A stretch of 51,970 bases of DNA from Magnetococcales bacterium (GTDB lineage Bacteria > Pseudomonadota > Magnetococcia > Magnetococcales > DC0425bin3), in contig JADGCO010000020.1 of NCBI GenBank assembly GCA_015228935.1, positions 1-51,970 of the forward strand. Reading direction: 5' to 3'. Positions 8,121-16,039 of the stretch are shown piece by piece (within the stretch, counting starts at the first letter, position 1; every line of letters begins with the position of its first letter). Made by a program: the position numbers and the translations under genes. The notes beneath the pieces are model-generated. The model was not told the DNA's origin. It searched no databases and was given only the letters and a program-made list of their open reading frames with translations.

Positions 8121-8459
8121 ATGGCAAAAACACCGATACCAGAGCGACTCAAGGAAGCCAGAAAGCGGGCGGAATTCTCCCAGACCGAGCTGGGGGTGGC
8201 TGCTGGAATGGATCCATCCGGGGCAAGTGCCAGGATGAACCAGTATGAGCGGGACAAACATGTACCGGATTATCAAACGTTGAAAAGGATTGCCGGTGTC
8301 CTGGGGTGTCCTGTTCCCTACTTTTACGCCGAGGATGACACCCTTGCTGAAATCCTGTTGCATCTGGGACGGTTGGACGAATCCGGCAAGGCTGCGCTGC
8401 TGGAGGAGTTGAGAAAGGCGTCCCGGAAGGCGTCTTGTCTTCAGCCTGATACCGCGTGA
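8121..8459 (+). CDS. XRE-family transcriptional regulator
   Basis: This 112-aa protein has a Cro/C1-type helix-turn-helix (about residues 7-65): IPERLKEARKRAEFSQTELG, then MNQYERDKHVPDYQTL as the recognition and following helices. The C-terminal 45 residues are helical and probably mediate dimerisation. It is divergent from the secreted nuclease gene, and two CTAAG-type inverted repeats lie between them, so it likely represses itself and perhaps the nuclease. The ATG has only a G-rich stretch just upstream. A 35-bp piece of its 3' coding part is repeated about 85 bp after the gene. Confidence 0.88.
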   Translation: MAKTPIPERLKEARKRAEFSQTELGVAAGMDPSGASARMNQYERDKHVPDYQTLKRIAGVLGCPVPYFYAEDDTLAEILLHLGRLDESGKAALLEELRKASRKASCLQPDTA

Positions 8460-8491
8460 TTGATGGATGCGTTCATTATGACGAAGTGGAA

Positions 8492-8526
8492 TTGGACGAG
8501 TCCGGCAAGGCTGCGATGTTGGAGGA
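8492..8526 (+). repeat. Partial copy of the XRE gene 3' region
   Basis: This 35-bp segment matches 8373-8407 inside the XRE gene at 32 of 35 positions by eye (TTGGACGA...GGAGGA). It lies in the non-coding gap between the regulator and the PIN gene, so it is a relic of a local duplication or of a second, lost regulator gene. Confidence 0.65.
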
Positions 8527-8649
8527 TAGGTGATTCGCTTCTTCTGTCCTTTGATTTTGACAAATTGACTCAATCGGCCAATTGGACTTGTTTTACCTCT
8601 ATATTTGAATGTACAATGACGGTGTACTTTATTGAAAGGTATGCGCCTG

Positions 8650-9099
8650 ATGTTGGTTTATCTCGATCTGTGCTGTTTTAATCGGCCTTTTGATGACCAG
8701 GCGCGGTTGCTGGTTCGTTTGCAGACCGAGGCCAAGCTGCATGTACAGTCCATGATTCGCGAAGGGAATCTGAAATTGGTGTGGTCGGCTGTAATCGACC
8801 TGGAAAATGCGGCCAATCCCGACGTGGAACGCCGCATGGCAGTAGCATACTGGAAACGATTGGCGAATGTTGATATATCACCTTGTGAGGATGTCGAAAA
8901 AATGGCTACGGCATTTTCCCTCAAGGGAGTGAAACCCATGGATGCCCTGCATGTGGCCTGTGCCATCAAAGCCGGTTCGGATTATTTTCTGACAACGGAC
9001 AAGGCATTGCTGCGAAAATTGGCGTCGGAAACGTGCGTGCGTAGCATTGATCCCACAGATTTTGTGCGTAACCTGTCAGGAGAAACACATGCGAACTGA
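8650..9099 (+). CDS. PIN-domain protein, probable toxin
   Basis: This 149-aa PIN-domain protein has the expected acidic residues: Asp6 in LVYLDLCCFNRP, a Glu in DLENAANPD, Asp in VKPMDALHVACA and Asp in TTDKALL. PIN proteins are metal-dependent RNases, commonly toxins of type II systems. The ATG at 8650 has AAAGG ten bases upstream and fits the usual family start; earlier in-frame starts at 8641 (ATG) or 8632 (TTG) would add a few residues. Its last 11 bp overlap the start of the next small gene, which probably encodes its partner. Toxin function is inferred from family and context. Confidence 0.85.
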   Translation: MLVYLDLCCFNRPFDDQARLLVRLQTEAKLHVQSMIREGNLKLVWSAVIDLENAANPDVERRMAVAYWKRLANVDISPCEDVEKMATAFSLKGVKPMDALHVACAIKAGSDYFLTTDKALLRKLASETCVRSIDPTDFVRNLSGETHAN

Positions 9100-9307
9100 T
9101 TCCGAAATCCGTGTTCATGGGATCCAGGTATTGGTGACTGCCATGGGAGAGGTGGAAGCCGAAAGATTCATCACTTTGCTCAATCGGGGGCGTTTTGATT
9201 ACACGGAGTGGCGTAAAAGTCAATGGGCCGGCGAAACTGTCGCGACCCTGATTGAGTCTGTGCGCATGCTTCAGCAGAAGCAAAATCCAGAATTGGATCA
9301 AAACTGA
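9089..9307 (+). CDS. Small partner protein of the PIN gene
   Basis: This 72-aa protein starts at an ATG with AGGAGA five bases upstream, inside the PIN gene, giving an 11-bp overlap. It contains VHGIQVLVTAMGEVEAERFI and a RFDYTEWR segment, a pattern that I recall in small proteins encoded beside PIN-domain genes. It has no obvious DNA-binding motif. Position and coupling suggest an antitoxin or co-factor, placed after rather than before the toxin, which is the reverse of the usual order. Function is not proven. Confidence 0.7.
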   Translation: MRTDSEIRVHGIQVLVTAMGEVEAERFITLLNRGRFDYTEWRKSQWAGETVATLIESVRMLQQKQNPELDQN

Positions 9308-9470
9308 ATCGAAACAAGTTGCATCGCATGGGCAAGGAAACCGGAGCGGCCTGGTTTGCCAAGTTGATGTTATTTTGGAGACTATTATAGTCGTTTTGGA
9401 TTTACTTTTTTTATAATGAAAGTGGACGGGATGATTTATTGATGATGGCTTCCTCTTTCCTGGGATTTGA

Positions 9471-9479
9471 TGGTATAAT
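9471..9479 (+). promoter_or_regulatory. Extended -10 promoter candidate
   Basis: TGG followed by a consensus TATAAT (9474-9479) forms an extended -10 element, with no strong -35 box about 17 bp upstream. Transcription would start near 9486, just ahead of the GGDEF-EAL gene. A TGATCGCTTGATCA inverted repeat directly downstream (9478-9491) could be an operator. Confidence 0.45.
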
Positions 9480-9541
9480 GATCGCTTGATCACTATAGCA
9501 CCATGCCAGACAGAATTCAGGAGGAGAAAGAGCGAACCGCC

Positions 9542-12478
9542 ATGTCAAAGTTTGTCGTCAAGTCGGTCAAAACAAAGTTTATATCTTTGTTTTTATTTAT
9601 GCTTTTGCTGACCTTGTCCGGAAGTGCCCTGGTATCTTTCAAGGTGACCGAGGATGCCATGGTGGAGAGTGCCCTGGCGGCCATGGACAATGTGAATCTG
9701 GAACTGGCACATCGGGCAGCAACGTTTCACAACAAGGCCAGGAGTGATCTGCTTCTTTCGGTAGAGAACGAGGTTTTCAAGGAATACTTTTCCCATCCGG
9801 ATTTTTTGGCGGGGGTGCGTCGTGATGCCAAAGGCGTCATTCAATTCTCCGAGGCGCAAAAATCGCTGAGAAACAGGATAAACTCCTGGTTGTTGTCGTT
9901 GCAGAAGCGGCTTCCCATTGTCGAATCCTGCCTGATTGACCGGACGGGTCAGGAACACACGCGCGTGACCTATGGCAAGATTGCCCTGGATGAGGATTAT
10001 TCGGACCGTGAGAACACTTTGCCATTTTTCCAGTCTGCCATGAATCTCAGAGCTGGTGAGGTCCATATACAGTATCCTTACATGTCCCCGGAAGCCAAAA
10101 AGTGGGTTTTTGCCTATGTTACCCCGATCATTCTGGAAAATGGGGAGAAACCGGGAATTTTACATTATGAATTGCCGGTATCGCTGTTTCAGGATCTGCT
10201 GCGGGGTGGGGATATCCATGACAGGAGTGAACAGGATCGGAGTCGATTGTTGATTTTGGATCCTGCGGGCCTGATCGTGGCGGACAGTCGCCAGAAAATT
10301 TCCCTGGACCAAAGATCCGATGCTGTGGTGGGCAAGGAAGATCCGCTGGCAAGCTCTCTTCCCAACGTCAGCACCATTGATACATCGGAACGTTTCCAGG
10401 CTCTTTTTGCCCGCATTCGGCAGGGTGAAACCGGCTCCGGCTGGTTCGAGGCACAGGGTGAACGACAATTCATGGTGTTTCGGCCTCTGACAACCTTTGG
10501 CTGGAGCGTGGTCCATATGCGTCCCTACCATGCCCTGTTGCAGGGGAAAAGGTCCCTGAATGAATTGAGATTTTATTTTGCTCTTGCCGCAATTTTGTCG
10601 CTGTTGGTGGCTGCGGGTGTCATATGGTATTTTTCGCGCCGGATTACGGAACCCTTGCACAGTCTGACTGGTTTTGCCCGGAAGATCGCCTCGGGCAACC
10701 TGGACTTTACCATGCGGGTCAGGGAGGAGACCCAGGATGAACTGGGTCTTTTGGCCCGCACCTTCAACCAGATGGTGGAAACCCTCGCCAGAACGACCGA
10801 TTCCAAGGAGTTTACCGAGGGTGTCCTGATGGGCATGGTGGATGGGTTGCTGGTCCTGGATATCGAGAACAAAATTCATCGTCTGAACCCGGCCATTCTG
10901 GAGATACTTGGTGAGAGTGAATCCGGACTCATGGGACGGCACTTTGATCAGTTGCTGCCCGATCCGGTATTTGCTGCCGAAATGTTTCGGGATTTGTTGG
11001 CCGGCAATCCGGTACGGGCGCGGGAAAGCGTGTTTGCCACGACAGACAGGCGGGTTGTTCCGGTTGCCATTTCGAGCAGTTTGTTGCACAAGGAAAATGG
11101 CGCAATTGCCGGGGTGGTCATCCTGGTGCAAAACATCAGTCAACGCAAGGCCGACGAAGAACGCCTGTATTTTCTGGCCAATTACGACCCCCTGACCGGA
11201 TTGCCCAACCGGATCCTGATGCAGGAACGTCTGGGACAGGCGCTCACCCGCATTCCCTGGCGCAAGAAAAGGCTCGGGGTCATGTTTTGTGATCTGGATC
11301 GTTTCAAGATCATCAATGATACCCTGGGCCATCGGGCTGGCGACGAATTGCTGAAAACCACGGCCAGCCGCCTGCTGACCTGTGTCCGGGACGGTGATAC
11401 CGTGGCACGCCTGGGGGGGGATGAATTTGTCATTCTATTGCAGGATGTCGAAAAGCAGGAGGATATTGTCCAGATTGCCGACAAGATCATTCAAGCCGTC
11501 TCCCGACCCATGATCCTGGAAAAAGGGGGGGAAGTCGTTGTCACGACAAGCATCGGTATCAGTTTTTCCCCCGATGATGGCAATACCGAAGAAATATTGC
11601 TGAAAAATGCCGATATTGCCATGTATCATGCCAAGGATGAAGGGAAAAACAAATATTGCTGCTACTCTGCGGATCTGCACAAAAAATCCTCGACCCGTCT
11701 GGGACTCGAAGCCGACCTGCGCCGTGCCGTCGAACAGGGAGGGTTTCTGGTTTATTACCAGCCACGTCTTGATCTGGGCAGGGGCCGGATCATGGGGGCC
11801 GAGGCCCTGGTGCGTTGGCAGCATCCAGAGAGGGGCATTGTACCGCCCGGGGATTTTCTCTCCCTGGCCGAAGAGTTGGGCGTAATCGAAGAGATCGACC
11901 GCTGGGTATTGAAGGAAGCCTGTCGGCAAAACCGGGTGTGGCGCAGACAGGGGTTTCCTGCCATTCGCATTTCCGTCAACATGTCCCATCGGCTGTTTCG
12001 GACCCCGGGACTGGTGCAGGTCGTTGCCCAGATGCTGGATGATCATGAACTGGAAGCGGATGCCCTGGAGCTGGAGCTGACCGAGTCCATTGCCATGGAC
12101 GAAATTTCCAATTCCATCCAAATTCTCCAAAGCTTGCGGAAAATGTGGATTCATCTGGCAGTCGATGATTTCGGTACGGGCTACTCTTCATTTGCCCATT
12201 TGCGGAAACTGCCCGTGCATGTTTTGAAGATTGACCGCTCCTTCATTCGTGATATTGCTGCCGATACCCAGGATGCGGCCATTGCCAAGGCCATCATCGA
12301 CATGGGACACACGCTCAACCTGCGTATCACGGCAGAAGGGGTGGAGACCGAGGATCAACTGCGCATCCTGACCGCACAAGGGTGCGATGAAATTCAGGGA
12401 TACCTGATCAGTCGGCCTGTCATGGCCGCCGATTTTGAAAAATTATTCCACCTCTCCCACCCGCCCCGGAAAATATGA
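9542..12478 (+). CDS. Membrane-bound GGDEF-EAL c-di-GMP signalling protein
   Basis: This 978-aa protein has a first membrane helix (about 13-33), a large periplasmic Cache-like sensor (to about 345), a second membrane helix, HAMP (about 365-420), a PAS domain (about 430-545), then GGDEF and EAL domains. The synthase site RLGGDEF (near 623) is intact, with an RDGD inhibitory site five residues before it. The EAL part keeps EALVRW, ELTES, DDFGTGYSS and LKIDRSF. Both synthesis and breakdown of c-di-GMP are therefore possible. The ATG at 9542 gives a natural membrane start, but AGGAGGAG lies 15 bases upstream; an ATG at 9503 is the alternative. Its last codons are repeated just downstream. Confidence 0.92.
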   Translation: MSKFVVKSVKTKFISLFLFMLLLTLSGSALVSFKVTEDAMVESALAAMDNVNLELAHRAATFHNKARSDLLLSVENEVFKEYFSHPDFLAGVRRDAKGVIQFSEAQKSLRNRINSWLLSLQKRLPIVESCLIDRTGQEHTRVTYGKIALDEDYSDRENTLPFFQSAMNLRAGEVHIQYPYMSPEAKKWVFAYVTPIILENGEKPGILHYELPVSLFQDLLRGGDIHDRSEQDRSRLLILDPAGLIVADSRQKISLDQRSDAVVGKEDPLASSLPNVSTIDTSERFQALFARIRQGETGSGWFEAQGERQFMVFRPLTTFGWSVVHMRPYHALLQGKRSLNELRFYFALAAILSLLVAAGVIWYFSRRITEPLHSLTGFARKIASGNLDFTMRVREETQDELGLLARTFNQMVETLARTTDSKEFTEGVLMGMVDGLLVLDIENKIHRLNPAILEILGESESGLMGRHFDQLLPDPVFAAEMFRDLLAGNPVRARESVFATTDRRVVPVAISSSLLHKENGAIAGVVILVQNISQRKADEERLYFLANYDPLTGLPNRILMQERLGQALTRIPWRKKRLGVMFCDLDRFKIINDTLGHRAGDELLKTTASRLLTCVRDGDTVARLGGDEFVILLQDVEKQEDIVQIADKIIQAVSRPMILEKGGEVVVTTSIGISFSPDDGNTEEILLKNADIAMYHAKDEGKNKYCCYSADLHKKSSTRLGLEADLRRAVEQGGFLVYYQPRLDLGRGRIMGAEALVRWQHPERGIVPPGDFLSLAEELGVIEEIDRWVLKEACRQNRVWRRQGFPAIRISVNMSHRLFRTPGLVQVVAQMLDDHELEADALELELTESIAMDEISNSIQILQSLRKMWIHLAVDDFGTGYSSFAHLRKLPVHVLKIDRSFIRDIAADTQDAAIAKAIIDMGHTLNLRITAEGVETEDQLRILTAQGCDEIQGYLISRPVMAADFEKLFHLSHPPRKI

Positions 12479-12524
12479 ATCCGTACCGGGATTTATTCCA
12501 CCTGTCCCGCCCGCCCCGGAAATA
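12443..12524 (+). repeat. Direct repeat duplicating the end of the GGDEF-EAL gene
   Basis: TTATTCCACCTCTCCC... at 12443-12474 is repeated as TTATTCCACCTGTCCC... at 12493-12524, about 30 of 32 positions alike, 50 bp apart. The first copy encodes the last residues (FHLSHPPRK) before the stop; the second lies in the short gap before the convergent lipoprotein gene. Confidence 0.75.
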
Positions 12525-12557
12525 AAGACCGATGACGGGTTTGTTTTCAACCAGGGC

Positions 12558-13181
12558 TTATTTTTTTTGCCAATTTCCTCCGGCGCTTTGCAACCACCAG
12601 CCGCTTCTGGCTTCCTGCCGCCATTTTTCGGCAAACACGCCACGGACTTCGCCGGCCCATTCCGGATGGTCATTGGCCTTGGCAATTTCCTGGTAGAGTT
12701 CTTCCCGGTCACGATTTTCCGCTTCGAGCAGACGCCGGACCTCGGCCCGGTCGTGGATGGACAACCCTTCCTCGGAGCGCAGGACCAGTTTACCGTGGGC
12801 ATCGATTCCCACGGCACCGTTGTCCATGAAGGGAATAATCCGCCCGGAACGTTCCCGGATACGCTCTTTCAGGCTGCGGATGGCGGCTGTCGAGACATTG
12901 ATGTCGGCGGCCTGGACCGGAGCGACCAGGATATCCAGAAAGGCCGTCAACAGGCTGGCCGGGTTCAAACGGCTGTGGGGAGGGGGAGGGGAGGCAGGAG
13001 GCGAAGCCGGAGATTTTTCCCTGGCAGGTGGTTTCTGCCCCTCGCTGCCCCAGACCTCTTTGACAATTTTTTCAGCGGCATCCTGCATGGCGGGAGCCGG
13101 AAAATAAATGTTGACTGTGACACATGCTGCCAACAAGAGACCAAGAGCCGTCAGGCCCACTTGCAACACACGTTTGTTCAT
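12558..13181 (-). CDS. YdbL-like DUF1318 lipoprotein
   Basis: This 207-aa protein starts with a lipoprotein signal (MNKRVLQVGLTALGLLLAAC, Cys20 as the lipidated residue), then VTVNIYFPAP. A proline-rich linker (about 50-70) leads to a DUF1318 domain, in which IRSLKERIRERSGRI and the VGIDAHGKLVLR segment are recognisable. In E. coli, YdbL acts with YdbH and lipoprotein YnbE in an inner-to-outer-membrane bridge for phospholipid transport. Here the start overlaps the ydbH-like gene by 4 bp (ATGA). No separate ynbE is present, and this protein joins a lipid anchor to the YdbL-type domain, so it may combine both roles. That last point is inference. Confidence 0.85.
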   Translation of the reverse strand: MNKRVLQVGLTALGLLLAACVTVNIYFPAPAMQDAAEKIVKEVWGSEGQKPPAREKSPASPPASPPPPHSRLNPASLLTAFLDILVAPVQAADINVSTAAIRSLKERIRERSGRIIPFMDNGAVGIDAHGKLVLRSEEGLSIHDRAEVRRLLEAENRDREELYQEIAKANDHPEWAGEVRGVFAEKWRQEARSGWWLQSAGGNWQKK

Positions 13182-15394
13182 TGGTTTTTCTCCTCATTGT
13201 TTTTCATGTCGTCAGCCTGACGGATGCGTTGCAAGCGATTCATCATGTCTTTCCAACCAATCACCGAACTGTGGATGACCACATTCACCCTGGGAGGCAG
13301 GAGCGATCCGGCAACCAGATGCTGTTCATCGCCATCTGCCTGGGGCATGCCGTGCAGATGGAAGGTATCGTGACGCAGTTGGCAACGAAATCCCAGGGCA
13401 CGATAGCCATAATCCTTGAACATCGACAACAGGCCGCGTTGTAAAAACCCGCTGCTGCCGGAGCCGAGAAGATTGATTTGCTCGATGGCACGCACACTGA
13501 TCCGTTGCGGGGCGGAACTTTCCACCGAGGCCATTTCGGCCTTGAAGGCCACCGGCTCGCTGCCAGCCATGATCAATTCCTGCACCGATCCGGACAGGGT
13601 TCCCTCGATACGGCCCACTTCCATGAACTGGGTCAATTCACCCAAATCCATGCGATCCAGATCCATTCGTGCCCGCCATTCGGGAAGCGTGGAAGAGAGT
13701 CGATCCCCTCCCAGATCCGACAGACGGACCTTGCCCCCGAACAGGTGTGCCGTCAAGTCGCCTGTCGTCGTCAGCTTGCCGCGTTCAAGAACGATTTCTG
13801 GAAATTGACCTGTCACCTGTCCCTGGACCAGAGGTTTGTCAGCCTGGGCGACCACAAGTTGGCCCAAATCCAGATGGTCGATCTCCAGGGCAAGGGAGAG
13901 GCGTGCCCGGTCCAAGCCGACTGCGTCCAGACGGGCTTTTGCGAGGGTCAAACTGCCTCCGGCCAGCGGCACCACGACATCCCTCGCCAGCCGCAGGTCA
14001 TCGCCCACCATGCCGGGTTGGGCGGTGATTGCAGGAATGACCAGCCTCCCCAGGTGAATATCGCGCAGATGCAGGGAGCCATAAAGCGGTTGGGTGGCAA
14101 ACGGCAGGTCAAAATCCACTCCACCCACGCGGAAATCGTCGCCCGCCCCGGCAAAAAAACCGTTTTCCAGGCGGAGATTTCCCTGTAACTCCGGGCGTTC
14201 ACGGGTTGGCAGGAGACGCCAGGCCAATTCACCGGACAGAAGCCCCTGCATCTCACCCCTGGCCAATACCGGCAGGGTCTCTGCCAGGGGTTCGCGCAAA
14301 TAATCATGCAACACCTTGCCGAGATCCAGGCCGCTGAAACGGGTCCACCCTTGCAGAGGTTCGTGTGGCTGCACATCGACGCCCGCATGAATTTCTCCCA
14401 GGGTGGCACTGGTCAAAACGCCCGAGCCGGACCAGGTGCCTTTTTTGATCTGACGCCAGGCAAGATCCGCGACCACATGTTCGGCGTGCAGGTTGCCATA
14501 GAACTTGTCCGCCAGCCACTCCCCGGCCTGCACCTGCAAGCGGCTTTTCAGGTTCCAGGATGTTTTTCCATCCCCGTTCAAGGTTCCGGACAACCCACCT
14601 GCCAGCCCCTCCACCAGGGCATCGCCGGAACCGCCCGAGTGCCACACGACATCCCGAAACTGGACGGCGAATTGCCCTTTCCAGATGGCAGCCGGGGTTT
14701 GTGCGGCGGAAAATGTACCGGTCAGTTTGCCGGATCCCCTGGCGGGTACCTGTTCCGGGGTTGTGGCGGCAGCCTGGAAATGGTTGACATCCAGGTGCAG
14801 GGAGCCGGAAATTTTTCCGGATGTCGTTTGTTGCACATGCAAGGAGGTGCGGATGTGAATATTTTCCAGGTGCCACGGTCCCTGGGTCAGGCTGGCATCC
14901 CGGATGTGTATCCGGTCTATTCCCACCGGCAGGCCTGGCCAAACGGGCTGTGTGACTTTGGGGGCAGAGGTTTTACTGGTGTCTTTTGCATGTGGCAGAG
15001 TGATCCGGAGCTGATCCAATTCGAGGTTGGAGAGAATTCCTTGCAGCAATAAACCGGGCTGCATTCCCAGATGCAAGGCGGCCAGGGTCAGGGTTGTGCC
15101 ATCGGGTGCCACGCCGGTTACCTCACCCAGATGCAGAGTCGGCCAGGGCTGCATCCAGCCGACCTTGTTGACCGTGACCCGCCAACCCGTTTTTTCCGCC
15201 AGTTTTTCCAACACCCATTCCCGTCCCCAGGTGCTGAACAGACCCGCGCCGATCAGGATGACCGACAAGGAGAGGAGCAGCCCGCCGATTCCCAGGAGAG
15301 TGGCCAATATTCGCCAGGTTTGGTACCTGAATCTGTTCGAGCCTGTGCCTATTTTACGCACTTTGACCTTTCCAATCCCGTCCGCCATCCCCAT
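13178..15394 (-). CDS. YdbH-like AsmA-type intermembrane transport protein
   Basis: This 738-aa protein has one N-terminal membrane helix (about 27-50) and a long repetitive beta-rich periplasmic part ending in a DUF-type C-terminus with MFKDYGYRALGFRCQLRHD. This matches the YdbH/AsmA-like superfamily, elongated periplasmic bridges that carry phospholipids to the outer membrane. The gene overlaps the DUF1318 lipoprotein by 4 bp, as expected for a ydbH-ydbL type operon. I favour ATG starts at 15394 or 15388 over a TTG at 15421. The opposite neighbour, a cytochrome c gene, is divergent. Confidence 0.85.
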   Translation of the reverse strand: MGMADGIGKVKVRKIGTGSNRFRYQTWRILATLLGIGGLLLSLSVILIGAGLFSTWGREWVLEKLAEKTGWRVTVNKVGWMQPWPTLHLGEVTGVAPDGTTLTLAALHLGMQPGLLLQGILSNLELDQLRITLPHAKDTSKTSAPKVTQPVWPGLPVGIDRIHIRDASLTQGPWHLENIHIRTSLHVQQTTSGKISGSLHLDVNHFQAAATTPEQVPARGSGKLTGTFSAAQTPAAIWKGQFAVQFRDVVWHSGGSGDALVEGLAGGLSGTLNGDGKTSWNLKSRLQVQAGEWLADKFYGNLHAEHVVADLAWRQIKKGTWSGSGVLTSATLGEIHAGVDVQPHEPLQGWTRFSGLDLGKVLHDYLREPLAETLPVLARGEMQGLLSGELAWRLLPTRERPELQGNLRLENGFFAGAGDDFRVGGVDFDLPFATQPLYGSLHLRDIHLGRLVIPAITAQPGMVGDDLRLARDVVVPLAGGSLTLAKARLDAVGLDRARLSLALEIDHLDLGQLVVAQADKPLVQGQVTGQFPEIVLERGKLTTTGDLTAHLFGGKVRLSDLGGDRLSSTLPEWRARMDLDRMDLGELTQFMEVGRIEGTLSGSVQELIMAGSEPVAFKAEMASVESSAPQRISVRAIEQINLLGSGSSGFLQRGLLSMFKDYGYRALGFRCQLRHDTFHLHGMPQADGDEQHLVAGSLLPPRVNVVIHSSVIGWKDMMNRLQRIRQADDMKNNEEKNQ

Positions 15395-15558
15395 AAAATA
15401 CCCGATCAGGATGGCATCCAACCTGCCTGACGCAACTGTGCCAGCAATCCCGAGTCGAAAAAAACCAAAAAAAGGGATTGCATTGGAAAAAAATTGGACT
15501 AGATTGGCACCATGATCTTTTTGGAGAGATTGGCCCGGTGCGGAGGAATCCCTTTGCC

Positions 15559-15993
15559 ATGGATAAACTGATCAAGCCAACCACCTTTGCCATGTTGTTG
15601 ATTGCCGCAGGGGCGACGGTGGCCATCATTTTTTGGAGATTGCACGGCGATGTCATGATTGGTCGGCGGTTGGTGGAAAATCATTGTGGCGTCTGTCACG
15701 ATATCACACCGAACAAGAAAAACGAAAAGGGGCCTTATCTGTGGGGCATTGTCAATCGACCCGTGGGCGCTGCCCAGGGCTATAAGTACAGCCAGGCCTT
15801 CATGCGCCATGCCCAGGAACACCCCTTCATCTGGACCGAGGACAACCTGAACCTGTTTTTGACCAATCCCCAACGTTTTATTCCCAACGTCCGCATGTCC
15901 GAACATCGGGTGGAGCATCAAATCTCCTTTGACGGCATTGAAGACCCGGCCAACCGCCGCGACCTGATTGCCTATCTGAAGAGACTGCAATAA
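15559..15993 (+). CDS. Membrane-anchored class I cytochrome c
   Basis: This 144-aa protein has an N-terminal membrane helix (about 8-27, uncleaved or signal anchor) and a single haem c site CGVCH (Cys43, Cys46, His47). The likely sixth ligand is Met113 in NVRMSEH, placed as in mitochondrial-type cytochromes with KGPYLWGIVNRPVG in between. It would shuttle electrons in the periplasm. The ATG at 15559 has GGAGGAA ten bases upstream and is preferred over longer frames. It is the first gene before mfd, with a 46-bp gap, and is divergent from the ydbH-like gene. Confidence 0.9.
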   Translation: MDKLIKPTTFAMLLIAAGATVAIIFWRLHGDVMIGRRLVENHCGVCHDITPNKKNEKGPYLWGIVNRPVGAAQGYKYSQAFMRHAQEHPFIWTEDNLNLFLTNPQRFIPNVRMSEHRVEHQISFDGIEDPANRRDLIAYLKRLQ

Positions 15994-16039
15994 ATGTAAT
16001 ATAATTTTTTGCCACAGTTTTTTTCAACACTCCAGCAGA

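Noticed and set aside
10160-11332. A 390-codon open frame antisense to the GGDEF-EAL gene
   Set aside because: Lies opposite HAMP/PAS/GGDEF coding sequence with intact motifs; no domain of its own.
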